DNA of 64,000 nt from Acipenser ruthenus (Eukaryota; Chordata; Actinopteri; Acipenseriformes; Acipenseridae): contig NC_081198.1 in the NCBI RefSeq assembly GCF_902713425.1, forward strand, positions 22,551,188-22,615,187, read 5' to 3'. Every line of letters begins with the position of its first letter. Position 1 is the first letter of the stretch. Positions 29,750 to 42,100 of the stretch are shown here, piece after piece. The translations under genes were made by a program, and so were the position numbers. A model generated the notes under the pieces. It searched no databases, was not told the DNA's origin, and saw nothing but the letters and a program-made list of their open reading frames with translations.

Positions 29750-30416
29750 CTTTTATTGAGATTTTACATTTTTTACATTTACACCCATTCGTTTTTTCAT
29801 TCATTTTACATTTCTTTTAAAGATGACATTCATGCATACAGACATACATTTTGTTTTAAAAGCATTTTAAATACATTTAAAAACACCAAGACAATTGTGC
29901 TTTGTACATGGTTAAAACAGACACAGATTAAAATCAACATGAAAAAAACCTGTGCTGTTTTAAAAGTGACTGGAAAAAAAGAACCATCTATAAAAAACCA
30001 GTGCTTGTGAGGGCCGGGGAGTGCTCTCTAAAAAAGTGAACATAAACCTAGATCTAAAACAGGGACAGGGGAAAAGGGACAGTGTATAAACAGTGAGTTA
30101 AAATTCTAAAATTTTAAAACACTTAAAATGTAACTTTTAATAGTTTACATTAAAAATCTTAAAGATACATAAAACAAAACAAAACAAAATCAAATAAAAC
30201 ATTCAAATTAAATCAAAGGTCCATAAAACTGAAACAAAAAGACTACATAAAACCAGGGCACCGTTGAAAAACGGTCATGCCAGCTAAAAAGGGCGGAATG
30301 CTGGCATGACAAAATAAATAAAAGGCTTAGCGGTGCCCCGTAGTCCCGCTCCTAGGAGCTAGCGGTTCCAGTTTTTTCCTTTATTCCATCTTCACGTCCT
30401 GAAGTCCGGCGATCCT

Positions 30417-33400
30417 CTACTCCGCGCAGGCCTTGTCCTTCCCAAGGGTCCGGATGTCCAGAATTACAAAGTCCTTGATAAGAGTTTGTGCCCTTCTGGT
30501 CGTGGTGATAGTGTCTAGCTCCTGCTTGTGATAGACACAGACGTTACGACCTTCCCACAGGATCTGCTTGACAACATTGATGACACGCCAAACGCACTTA
30601 GCTGTGCTGGTAGTGATTCCTCCCGCAGGCCCATAGAGCACAGTCTCAGCGGTCATCTTGGCCGTGTCAGCAAACCTGTTTAGGAAGACAGAGACAGAGA
30701 GCCAGACACTGCCAGCCACATCACACTCCCAGAAGATATGGGCTGGTGTTTCTCTCTTGCGGCACTTTGCATAGGGGCATGTTTCTACTTGGGCTAGTCC
30801 CCTCCTGAACATGAACGCTCGAGTGGGGAGTGCACTGTGGACGGTGTTCCATGCTATATCCTTCTGGACATTACTGAGGCAGCTGTGAGACACATTCTCC
30901 CAGATTTTTTGGCTTTGGGTGAGGGAGAAAGTAGCTACTTTTTCAATTTCCTGGGAACCGGCAAGATATTTAGTTACAGCCTTGTATTCCCAGGAGGCCA
31001 ATTTTGCTTTATCTAAGCCCAATTTATATATAGTGTCCCTTAAGGTTCTATAATACAATGGGGGGTCCCAGGAGTACGGCACGGTGTTATCAATAGTGCA
31101 GAGGCCCAAGGCCCTGAGACAGGTGGCAAAATAGAAACGATTCATGTAACATACCTTCCTGTCCAGGGCCTGGATGTTCTTGATAGTTTGCGTGAGCCCC
31201 TGCACTCGGGTGAGCTGCACAACGTCCGGGACCCCCTTACCTCCCTTCTTGTCGACTTTACTCAGAGTGGCTCGCTTTACCCTCTCCATCTTGCTGCCCC
31301 AGATAAAGCGGTGGATAATGTGGTCCACCACTTTTTTGGTGGTCCTGTCTGGGGGAAAGATTTTTCCTACATAAGAGAGGATGGGGAACAGTATAGACTT
31401 GGTTATTAGTACTCTACCCGTCATTGTTAAGGATCTTGTGCTCCATCCGCCAATCTTTTTACGGACCTGGTTAATGGCCGCCGTCCAGCTCTGGGCCCCC
31501 GAGCTATTGTTCTCGAAAATGAGGCCCAGAATCTTGATTTTGTCCTTTTTGACAGAGTACATGTCCGACAGTTCCCTATCTACCTGCCAATTTTTAGACA
31601 CGTAGACTTCGCTCTTGGACTTATTAATCACTGCCCCAGTCGCCGTGCAGTACTTCTCAAGGATATTACTAATCCGAGGTACCGACGATGTGTTGGTGCA
31701 AATGAGTGACACATCGTCCATATATGCTGTTGTTTTGACCTGGACCCCGTTGGATCCAGGCAGCTGGAAACCAGTTATATTGGTATCCCTACGAATTGCC
31801 TGCAGGAGGGGTTCAATGCACACGACATATAGCAGTGGGGATAGTGGGCAACCCTGTCTGACCCCTGACTGGATAGATATTTTACCAGTCAGGTGCCTGT
31901 TCACCAAGACTCGGGTACTAATGTTTGTATATATGGTTTTAACCCACTCCCTAAGTCCAGGAGCGAATTTCATCTGGTCCATCACTTTGTACATATATTC
32001 ATGGCTTACCCTATCGAACGCCTTCTCCTGGTCAAGGTTGAACAGGCAGAGGGGATGGTTCCGTTCTCTAGAATAAGCCAGAATGTCCCTTGTTAACATT
32101 AAAATATCCGTGATGGACCTCCCTGGGATGCCACAAGCCTGGTCAGGGCCAATGACCAAAGGGAGGTGTACTTGTAGCCGGAGCATCAGAGCTTTGGCTA
32201 GTATCTTGTAATCCACGCAAAGGAGGCTGATTGGGCGCCAATTCCGTAGATCTTTAACTTCCCCTTTCTTATGAAGGAGAGTAATTACACTCTCCCGCAT
32301 AGAAGGGCCCAACCGCTTCTCCCTGTAGACCGCTCTGTAGACCTCCGCTAAATGGACTTTTAGCATGTCCCAAAAAAGATGGTAATACTCACCCGGGATG
32401 CCATCTGGACCTGGCGTCTTACCGGTGTTCATGGTCTTAACCGCCTGGGTGAGCTCCTCCAGCGTGAGTTCTGGGTCCTTCTCCTCCTCCTCGTCATCCC
32501 GCACTGAGTCAGGCTCCAACTGGCTCAGGAACCACTCTATCAGGGTGTCATCTGTAGCTTTGATGTTATATAGGTCCCTATAGAAGTTCTCTACCACTTT
32601 TTTCACTCCCTCACTATCCTCTACTATCCTCCCCCTGCTGTCGAGCATGGAGGACATCAAGTGCCGCTTCTCCCTCGTTTTCTGGAAGAAGAAGCGAGTA
32701 CACTTTTCGTCTTCCTCCATTTTTTGCACTTTTGCATTGTGCATGACCTTTCGTTGTTCCTCCCTACAAAGCACTGAAAGATCTAGCTTGGTCTGGGCTA
32801 TCTCGTCGCTTACAGGGAACCCCCGAAGCTGAAGCAGGCTCAGATGCTGGAGGGCAGCATTCAGGTGTTTATATTTGGCCCTCCTTTCTTTTGCTTTCCT
32901 CTTGCCTGCTGCTATGAAATAACCCTTAGTTCTCATTTTGACCATCTCCCACCACTCTATAGGGGAGTTGAATAGGTCACGCAAAGTGGTCCACTCAACA
33001 AGCCTGCTCTTATAGGCTGCAGCTATGGAGGGGTCATCGAGTAAGGAGGTGTTTAATTTCCAGACCCCTGACCCCATCTGGGAGGTCTGAGGGACCTGCA
33101 ATGTTACCTGCAGGAGCCTATGGTCAGAGAAGAAGACGGCCTGGGTGTCTACTGCCGTCTTCGTAAGGGAGCTGGTATGCAGGACGAGATCTATACGGGA
33201 GAAGGAGGTCCCAGATGAGCTCACCCAGGTAAAGGGAGGCACCAGGTCCTTACCTGCATCACACAGGGAGAAATCAAATATTACGGAGGACAAAACTCTA
33301 CTAGAGCGGTCGTTGCGTGGCCTGCTCCGGTCTACGTCCCTCAGAGCACAATTGAAGTCACCTGACACGATGACGGGTACGTTCCCCAGCAGGAGTGGAC

Positions 33401-33824
33401 GCAGCTGTGGAAAAAATTGAACTCTTTCGTTTTGGTTAGTGGGTGCGTAGACATTGACCAGTCTGAGGGGAGTGTTGTTGTATGTCACATCCACGCTCAG
33501 AATTCTACCAGGTTCTACCTCCCTGCTGCTGCGGGAGGTAATAAATGGGTTTTTAAACAGGATACCTACTCCGTCGGCTCTGGCTATGTTGGAGCCCGAC
33601 CAGAAGGAGTCCCCCAGGGTCCAACTCTCCTTCAGGTCCCTATAATCAGGGCTCGACGAAATACCACACTCCTGCAGAAAGATGAGATCTGCTTTCAAGT
33701 TAGCTAGATAGTTTAGTACATCAAATCTTTTTTGTGTCTCCCTGATGCTCCTGACATTAACAGACACACATATCAGGGCCATCAGGGTAGCTAACAAGAA
33801 AAGGAGTCGCTGCGTCCACCCCAT
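30417..33824 (-). CDS. Family A ORF2 (A5), 12 residues short
   Basis: 1135 residues, with the Trp1136 stop shared with A3. All endonuclease, reverse transcriptase and zinc motifs are present. A private GVPGR to GIPGR change lies between the first reverse transcriptase blocks. Confidence 0.93.
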   Translation of the reverse strand: MGWTQRLLFLLATLMALICVSVNVRSIRETQKRFDVLNYLANLKADLIFLQECGISSSPDYRDLKESWTLGDSFWSGSNIARADGVGILFKNPFITSRSSREVEPGRILSVDVTYNNTPLRLVNVYAPTNQNERVQFFPQLRPLLLGNVPVIVSGDFNCALRDVDRSRPRNDRSSRVLSSVIFDFSLCDAGKDLVPPFTWVSSSGTSFSRIDLVLHTSSLTKTAVDTQAVFFSDHRLLQVTLQVPQTSQMGSGVWKLNTSLLDDPSIAAAYKSRLVEWTTLRDLFNSPIEWWEMVKMRTKGYFIAAGKRKAKERRAKYKHLNAALQHLSLLQLRGFPVSDEIAQTKLDLSVLCREEQRKVMHNAKVQKMEEDEKCTRFFFQKTREKRHLMSSMLDSRGRIVEDSEGVKKVVENFYRDLYNIKATDDTLIEWFLSQLEPDSVRDDEEEEKDPELTLEELTQAVKTMNTGKTPGPDGIPGEYYHLFWDMLKVHLAEVYRAVYREKRLGPSMRESVITLLHKKGEVKDLRNWRPISLLCVDYKILAKALMLRLQVHLPLVIGPDQACGIPGRSITDILMLTRDILAYSRERNHPLCLFNLDQEKAFDRVSHEYMYKVMDQMKFAPGLREWVKTIYTNISTRVLVNRHLTGKISIQSGVRQGCPLSPLLYVVCIEPLLQAIRRDTNITGFQLPGSNGVQVKTTAYMDDVSLICTNTSSVPRISNILEKYCTATGAVINKSKSEVYVSKNWQVDRELSDMYSVKKDKIKILGLIFENNSSGAQSWTAAINQVRKKIGGWSTRSLTMTGRVLITKSILFPILSYVGKIFPPDRTTKKVVDHIIHRFIWGSKMERVKRATLSKVDKKGGKGVPDVVQLTRVQGLTQTIKNIQALDRKVCYMNRFYFATCLRALGLCTIDNTVPYSWDPPLYYRTLRDTIYKLGLDKAKLASWEYKAVTKYLAGSQEIEKVATFSLTQSQKIWENVSHSCLSNVQKDIAWNTVHSALPTRAFMFRRGLAQVETCPYAKCRKRETPAHIFWECDVAGSVWLSVSVFLNRFADTAKMTAETVLYGPAGGITTSTAKCVWRVINVVKQILWEGRNVCVYHKQELDTITTTRRAQTLIKDFVILDIRTLGKDKACAE

Positions 33825-33829
33825 AGCGA

Positions 33830-35776
33830 CTATGATTGGGAGGTCGGGACACTCTTCCTACTCTTAGCTCTACGCTTGCTTCGAGGGGGCTTGGGCTTAT
33901 TTGCAACTCCCATCACCCCTGAGAAGGTACTCACTGCTGCCTCGTCCAAGAAGGCACCGTCTTTATATGCACAGTACGTGGAGTTGTTGGGGTTATTCAA
34001 CTCCCCACAAGGTAAGTCTGGTGGAACTTGCTCAGGGCCCCTCGGAACGTGTGGGTCAGCTTTGTCCTGGGGGGGGGTTATGACAGACAGCATTCTTTGG
34101 CTGTTACCGTCTGTTGAATTGGAGCTGTTAGCAGACTTCTGGCTTACCGCGTCCAGGGGTATTCCCATGTCCTCCAGTGCTGTATCTAGGAGGACCTCTA
34201 GGGGGCCCCTGGTTTTGCCCATACAAGGGAGGGGGTCAAGGATGCTTTGAAGGGAGGCCCTTCGCTTGAAGAGGGTCATTGCTACCGAGGTACTGCTGGT
34301 CAGGGAAGGTGTTGACCCCGACCTCTCCCTCGGTGCATTAGTGAACACCTCTTCTGCGAGGTGTGCTAGGGTTTGTGCCAACGACTGGGAAGGCTGGCTG
34401 GGGATGCCCTGGCTGGCTGCTACCTGCCCACTAGGCGGCAGTGTAGCCGTCCCACTCGCCTCCGTCTCTGCCTGCGAGGGCAAGACTGGGGACTTTGTGT
34501 GGACATTAGCTGGTTTTGGATCTATGGGGGCCACCTGCAACTTGCTGTCTTTGATCCTGATCTTCTTTCTTTTCCCCCCCTCGTCTCTACCCTTTCTTTT
34601 CCCCACCCTCTGCTGGTTCTTCACTCCCTTCCCCTCCTTCTCACTCTCACTTTCACTGTCGCTTTTGCTTTCCTCCCCCACGGACTCAATCCTTATGGCG
34701 TCATAACGAGAGCCGAGGGGGAGTGCTGGCGCTGAGAGGGCCCTACTCAGGGGGGGGCCGCTGCTGGGTCCGGGCTCCCTCCCTGACTCGTGTTCTGCAT
34801 CAGAGGAGCTACTGGAGGAGCTAGTGGAGTGGCTGTTGTACTCTCTCTCTGGGCTGGGGGAAGGGGTCCTCGTAAAACGGGACATGTCTCGGGGGCGGGG
34901 GGGTGAGGGGGTGCTGGTGATGATGGTGGTGCTGGAGTCTGGGTCTTGGATACTGTTGGTGGTGATGTGGACTGATCTTTGTTACTTGCTCCCTCTTCCT
35001 GCTCAGGCCTAGGCTTGTTCATGTTTGCCTTGCTGGCTCTGGCCATGTTGGCATAGGAAGAGGGGCAGTCCTTAAACAGGTGCCCCTTCTTTCCACACAA
35101 ATTGCACTACCTCTCTTCTCTGCAGTGGCTGGTCTCGTGGGGGGCGCCGCAGTTCCTGCACTTGACTACAGTACATGCGGCCGCCAGGTGTCCTAATTCC
35201 CCACATTTCCTGCAGAGTTTTGGCATCCCATTATAGAATACCAGCCCTCTGTTGGGCCCTAACACTATGGAGTTTGGAATGTGGCGGACGCCTCCAATGC
35301 CCGATGGATCAACATTGAGGCGTACCAGCCACTTTCTGGCTCCTGTCCAAACCCCATCTTCGTCTGTAATTTTCCTCCCTTCTGATGACACCCTCCCATA
35401 GCGGTTAAGCCATGTTGTAATATCATAGTCGCTAACAGCCTCATTGAAAAATTGGACAGTAACAACTTTCATTTCTCTGTCTGTCAGTGCATCCACACAA
35501 AATTCTTTGTATGGAGCGAGATATTTATTCTCCCCCCCAAAAGGACCACATTTCTTGTAACTTTTGGGGGTTCCTAAAACTGACCTCAAACACTTCCTTA
35601 AGCCCTGGCAATTTCACCAAACAATTCAAGTCAGAAGGGGAAAAACCCATACCCCTCTGAAGAATGGTCCGGCTGAACTCCAGTCTCGTCAGTCCTGGTT
35701 CTGTTTCATCTTGCTTGTTTCTTGTGAAGCGCACCGCATTGTGCCTCCTGGTTTCCTGGGTTGGCCGGAACGCCAT
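33830..35776 (-). pseudogene. Family A ORF1 (A5), multiply broken
   Basis: Carries the A3-type one-base loss near 34900, plus a Gln-to-stop change at about codon 223 (near 35108) between the second and third knuckles, and an extra C in a C run near 35531. The open pieces are 35525-35776, 35107-35589, 34747-35100 and 33830-34885. No full ORF1 can be read from this copy. Confidence 0.9.
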
Positions 35777-36809
35777 CCTTCAGCTGGCTCCTCCGATTGG
35801 GGTGGGAGAAGCCTCTGGACGTCCGGGTTGTCTCTCTCTACGGAAAAGAGACAACGTAAGCAGCAAATCTGGGCAGTTGAAGGAACTATTACTTTAGTCC
35901 CTGAGGAGATGGTCGCCTCGCAAGAGGGACCCCCTCCCCAGGTGAACGGTGTCCTTCCCTGGCGGAGTAGGGGGCGCTGCTTGGCACCGAGACCACGTAG
36001 GAAGAATCGTGGCTGTGACGCCTCCTCGGGGTCCGGGGCCGCCCTCTGCTCCTCCCAGATGGCGCCCTCTGCTGGGCGCCTGCTGCTCTCTCGGTCTGGA
36101 TCTCGATTACAATCAAGGGCTGGGGATGAGGTCGTCTAGGTCATCAAAGGGTCCTCAAAGGTCGTCTGGATGGTAGGTCCTCCTTCTCTCTAACTCCAGG
36201 AACGTCTGGAAAAGCCGGAACCGCCTGAAAAAGAAAAAAACGGGAACCGCCTGAAAAAGAAAAAACTGCTCTCAACAGTCAACAAAATCTTGAAAGACCC
36301 TCGGCCTGGATTGGGCAAGCCAAAACCAGACTGAGCATTAGTCTTCCAAAAAGTTGCCGAGCTGAAGAAAGCCAGTCAAAAATAAAAAAAATTCTGTTCC
36401 TCCTCACCCGAACAAACCTCTCACAGACCCTCGGAGGGAGCGGGCAATGCCACTACCCTCTAAGCCTTAGTCTTAGAAAGATTTATTCGAACTGAAGAGA
36501 AGCCAGAGTATATGGCTGGCTAAGAAGGACCTGGCATAGGGACATGTTCCACCACACTTGTCTGGTTAGCTGCATGCTCCCAGGAAACAAACTGCTGCTG
36601 TCTACATCATCATCACATGTGAATAAAAGAAAGAAAGACAGCAAGAAAGAAAGAGAGAAAGAAAGAGAAAGAAAGAAAGAGAGAAAGAAAAAAAAAGAAG
36701 TAAAACGGCGGGAAAACTTGCATCAACACTGGCACTCTCCCTCCAGCAGGGGTAGACAAAATGCTCACAGGAGAGATCCAGATCTGACTTTGACCAACGT
36801 TAGAGAAAG

Positions 36810-36997
36810 GTGTGCACCGTTCCCGGAGGTACTGCAATACCGGGCCGATGCGTGGAGTGGACGGAGCAAGCCCCTGTTCCATCTCCCGATTCCAAAAATC
36901 AATTTAATATATGGTCCCCTGATAGGGGACGTATCAGATATTAAACTGATAAGAACAGATACTACACTTGATCTTAGCCAAAAGGCCGAGAAGCGAT
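36810..36997 (-). ncRNA. RNU2: U2 snRNA gene, intact (G15)
   Basis: Consensus U2. Although it sits in the same place as G5 beside A3, its promoter is of the G7/G13 type, which shows exchange between units. Confidence 0.97.
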
Positions 36998-37600
36998 GGC
37001 GACTTGGCCCTTGCCCGGGGCCCCCCAGCCCGGACGGCACAGGGGGATTCAAAAGGTGGGTGCAAAATTCCAAGCACAAGCAGACCCCCAAAAAACGGGC
37101 TGCTGCTTCCAGAGGGGAAATGTGCAATTTAAGCAGGAGAAAACAAAACAAAGCAAAAACACACACATAACACCAAAAACAAAACATAAACTGGCGGAGT
37201 GCGTCTTACAAATAGTCATGCCAAGCTGCAATGCTGTACAAGGTGCCTTGGGTAACTACAACTGTGCCTCGCTGGCTGGCTGGCTTGCTAAGAAGGTCCT
37301 GGCATAGGGACATGTTCCACCACACTTGTCTGGTTAGCTGCATGCTCCCAGGAAACAACCTGCTGCTGTCTACATCATCACCACATGTGAATAAAAGAAA
37401 GAAAGACAGCAAGAAAGAAAGAGAGAAAGAAAGAGAGAAAGAGAGAAAGAAAGAGAGAAAGAAAGAAAGAGAGAAAGAAAAAAAAAAGAAGTAAAACGGC
37501 GGGAAAACTTGCATCAACACTGGCACTCTCCCTCCAGCAGGGGTAGACAAAATGCTCACAGGAGAGATCCAGATCTGACTTTGACCAACGTTAGAGAAAG

Positions 37601-37788
37601 GTGTGCACCGTTCCCGGAGGTACTGCAATACCGGGCCGATGCGTGGAGTGGACGGAGCAAGCCCCTGTTCCATCTCCCGATTCCAAAAATCAATTTAATA
37701 TATGGTCCCCTGATAGGGGACGTATCAGATATTAAACTGATAAGAACAGATACTACACTTGATCTTAGCCAAAAGGCCGAGAAGCGAT
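37601..37788 (-). ncRNA. RNU2: U2 snRNA gene, intact (G16)
   Basis: Consensus U2 with normal PSE and 3' box. Confidence 0.97.
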
Positions 37789-38389
37789 GGCGACTTGGCC
37801 CTTGCCCGGGGCCCCCCAGCCCGGACGGCACAGGGGGATTCAAAGGTGGGTGCAAAATTTCAAGCACAAGCAGACCCCAAAAAAACGGGCTGCTGCTTCT
37901 AGAGGGGAAATGTGCAATTTAAGCAGGAGAAAACAAAACAAAGCAAAAACACACACATAACACCAAAAACAAAACATAAACTGGCGGAGTGCGTCTTACA
38001 AATAGTCATGCCAAGCTGCTATGCTGTGCAAGGTGCCTTGGGTAACTACAACTGTGCCTCGCTGGCTGGCTGGCTTGCTAAGAAGGTCCTGGCATAGGGA
38101 CATGTTCCACCACACTTGTCTGGTTAGCTGCATGCTCCCAGGAAACAACCTGCTGCTGTCTACATCATCACCACATGTGAATAAAAGAAAGAAAGACAGC
38201 AAGAAAGAAAGAGAGAAAGAAAGAGAGAAAGAGAGAAAGAAAGAGAGAAAGAAAGAAAGAGAGAAAGAAAAAAAAAGAAGTAAAACGGCGGGAAAACTTG
38301 CATGAACACTGGCACTCTCCCTCCAGCAGGGGTAGACAAAATGCTCACAGGAGAGATCCAGATCTGACTTTGACCAACGTTAGAGAAAG

Positions 38390-38504
38390 GTGTGCACCGT
38401 TCCCGGAGGTACTGCAATACCGGGCCGATGCGTGGAGTGGACGGAGCAAGCCCCTGTTCCATCTCCCGATTCCAAAAATCAATTTAATATATGGTCCCCT
38501 GATA
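38390..38504 (-). ncRNA. U2 snRNA 3' fragment (nt 74/76-188) left by A6
   Basis: Same stem IIb loop junction as beside A4. Confidence 0.95.
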
Positions 38505-39137
38505 CTCTTTTATTGAGATTTTACATTTTTTACATTTACACCCATTCGTTTTTTCATTCATTTTACATTTCTTTTAAAGATGACATTCATGCATACAGAC
38601 ATACATTTTGTTTTAAAAGCATTTAAAATACATTTAAAAACACCAAGACAATTGTGCTTTGTACATGGTTAAAACAGACACAGATTAAAATCAACATGAA
38701 AAAAACCTGTGCTGTTTTAAAAGTGACTGGAAAAAAAGAACCATCTATAAAAAACCAGTGCTTGTGAGGGCCGGGGAGTGCTCTCTAAAAAAGTGAACAT
38801 AAACCTAGATCTAAAACAGGGACAGGGGAAAAGGGACAGTGTATAAACAGTGAGTTAAAATTCTAAAATTTTAAAACACTTAAAATGTAACTTTTAATAG
38901 TTTACATTAAAAATCTTAAAGATACATAAAACAAAACAAAACAAAATCAAATAAAACATTCAAATTAAATCAAAGGTCCATAAAACTGAAACAAAAAGAC
39001 TACATAAAACCAGGGCACCGTTGAAAAACGGTCATGCCAGCTAAAAAGGGCGGAATGCTGGCATGACAAAATAAATAAAAGGCTTAGCGGTGCCCCGTAG
39101 TCCCGCTCCTAGGAGCTAGCGGTTCCAGTTTTTTCCC

Positions 39138-42100
39138 TTATTCCATCTTCACGTCCTGAAGTCCGGCGATCCTCCACTCCGCGCAGGCCTTGTCCTTCCC
39201 GAGGGTCCGGATGTCCAGAATTACAAAGTCCTTGATAAGAGTTTGTGCCCTTCTGGTCGTGGTGATAGTGTCTAGCTCCTGCTTGTGATAGACACAGACG
39301 TTACGGCCTTCCCACAGGATCTGCTTGACAACATTGATGACACGCCAAACGCACTTAGCTGTGCTGGTAGTGATTCCTCCCGCAGGCCCATAGAGCACAG
39401 TCTCAGCGGTCATCTTGGCCGTGTCAGCAAACCTGTTTAGGAAGACAGAGACAGAGAGCCAGACACTGCCAGCCACATCACACTCCCAGAAGATATGGGC
39501 TGGTGTTTCTCTCTTGCGGCACTTTGCATAGGGGCATGTTTCTACTTGGGCTAGTCCCCTCCTGAACATGAACGCTCGAGTGGGGAGTGCACTGTGGACG
39601 GTGTTCCATGCTATATCCTTCTGGACATTACTGAGGCAGCTGTGAGACACATTCTCCCAGATTTTTTGGCTTTGGGTGAGGGAGAAAGTAGCTACTTTTT
39701 CAATTTCCTGGGAACCGGCAAGATATTTAGTTACAGCCTTGTATTCCCAGGAGGCCAATTTTGCTTTATCTAAGCCCAATTTATATATAGTGTCCCTTAA
39801 GGTTCTATAATACAATGGGGGGTCCCAGGAGTACGGCACGGTGTTATCAATAGTGCAGAGGCCCAAGGCCCTGAGACAGGTGGCAAAATAGAAACGATTC
39901 ATGTAACATACCTTCCTGTCCAGGGCCTGGATGTTCTTGATAGTTTGCGTGAGCCCCTGCACTCGGGTGAGCTGCACAACGTCCGGGACCCCCTTACCTC
40001 CCTTCTTGTCGGCTTTACTCAGAGTGGCTCGCTTTACCCTCTCCATCTTGCTGCCCCAGATAAAGCGGTGGATAATGCGGTCCACCACTTTTTTGGTGGT
40101 ACTGTCTGGGGGAAAGATTTTTCCTACATAAGAGAGGATGGGGAACAGTATAGACTTGGTTATTAATACTCTACCCGTCATTGTTAAGGATCTTGTGCTC
40201 CATCCGCCAATCTTTTTACGGACCTGGTTAATGGCCGCCGTCCAGCTCTGGGCCCCCGAGCTATTGTTCTCGAAAATGAGGCCCAGAATCTTGATTTTGT
40301 CCTTTTTGACAGGGTACATGTCCGACAGTTCCCTATCTACCTGCCAATTTTTAGACACGTAGACTTCGCTCTTGGACTTATTAATCACTGCCCCGGTCGC
40401 CGTGCAGTACTTCTCAAGGATATTACTAATCCGAGGTACCGACGATGTGTTGGTGCAAATGAGTGACACATCGTCCATATATGCTGTTGTTTTGACCTGG
40501 ACCCCGTTGGATCCAGGCAGCTGGAAACCAGTTATATTGGTATCCCTACGAATTGCCTGCAGGAGGGGTTCAATGCACACGACATATAGCAGTGGGGATA
40601 GTGGGCAACCCTGTCTGACCCCTGACTGGATAGATATTTTACCAGTCAGGTGCCTGTTCACCAAGACTCGGGTACTAATGTTTGTATATATGGTTTTAAC
40701 CCACTCCCTAAGTCCAGGAGCGAATTTCATCTGGTCCATCACTTTGTACATATATTCATGGCTTACCCTATCGAACGCCTTCTCCTGGTCAAGGTTGAAC
40801 AGGCCGAGGGGATGGTTCCGTTCTCTAGAATAAGCCAGAATGTCCCTTGTTAACATTAAAATATCCGTGATGGACCTCCCTGGGACGCCACAAGCCTGGT
40901 CGGGGCCAATGACCAAAGGGAGGTGTACTTGTAGCCGGAGCATCAGAGCTTTGGCTAGTATCTTGTAATCCACGCAAAGGAGGCTGATTGGGCGCCAATT
41001 CCGTAGATCTTTAACTTCCCCTTTCTTATGAAGGAGAGTAATTACACTCTCCCGCATAGAAGGGCCCAACCGCTTCTCCCTGTAGACCGCTCTGTAGACC
41101 TCCGCTAAATGGACTTTTAGCGTGTCCCAAAAAAGATGGTAATACTCACCCGGGATGCCATCTGGACCTGGCATCTTACCGGTGTTCATGGTCTTAACCG
41201 CCTGGGTGAGCTCCTCCAGCGTGAGTTCTGGGTCCTTCTCCTCCTCCTCGTCGTCCCGCACTGAGTCAGGCTCCAACTGGCTCAGGAACCACTCTATCAG
41301 GGTGTCATCTGTAGCTTTGATGTTATATAGGTCCCTATAGAAGTTCTCTACCACTTTTTTCACTCCCTCACTATCCTCTGCTATCCTCCCCCTGCTGTCG
41401 AGCATGGAGGACATCAAGTGCCGCTTCTCCCTCGTTTTCTGGAAGAAGAAGCGAGTACACTTTTCGTCTTCCTCCATTTTTTGCACTTTTGAATTGTGCA
41501 TGACCTTTCGTTGTTCCTCCCTACAAAGCACTGAAAGATCTAGCTTGGTCTGGGCTATCTCGTCGCTTACAGGGAACCCCCGAAGCTGAAGCAGGCTCAG
41601 ACGCTGGAGGGCAGCATTCAGGTATTTATATTTGGCCCTCCTTTCTTTTGCTTTCCTCTTGCCTGCTGCTATGAAATAACCCTTAGTTCTCATTTTGACC
41701 ATCTCCCACCACTCTATAGGGGAGTTGAATAGGTCACGCAAAGTGGTCCACTCAACAAGCCTGCTCTTATAGGCTGCAGCTATGGAGGGGTCATCGAGTA
41801 AGGAGGTGTTTAATTTCCAGACCCCTGACCCCATCTGGGAGGTCTGAGGGACCTGCAATGTTACCTGCAGGAGCCTATGGTCAGAGAAGAAGACGGCCTG
41901 GGTGTCTACTGCCGTCTTCGTAAGGGAGCTGGTATGCAGGACGAGATCTATACGGGAGAAGGAGGTCCCAGATGAGCTCACCCAGGTAAAGGGAGGCACC
42001 AGGTCCTTACCTGCATCACACAGGGAGAAATCAAATATTACGGAGGACAAAACTCTACTAGAGCGGTCGTTGCGTGGCCTGCTCCGGTCTACGTCCCTCA

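Larger units (their letters stand above)
29750..36512 (-). mobile_element. LINE family A copy 5, full length
   Basis: A duplicate of A3, with identical 3' and 5' junctions, the 5' UTR tandem duplication and shared ORF lesions. Further ORF1 changes have accumulated, so it is the more decayed of the pair. Confidence 0.93.
36513..38504 (-). repeat. U2 tandem unit block V (two genes plus stub)
   Basis: Counterpart of block III with two genes fewer. Gene starts are at 36997 and 37788, and microsatellites at 36622-36700, 37391-37490 and 38181-38280. Confidence 0.95.
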
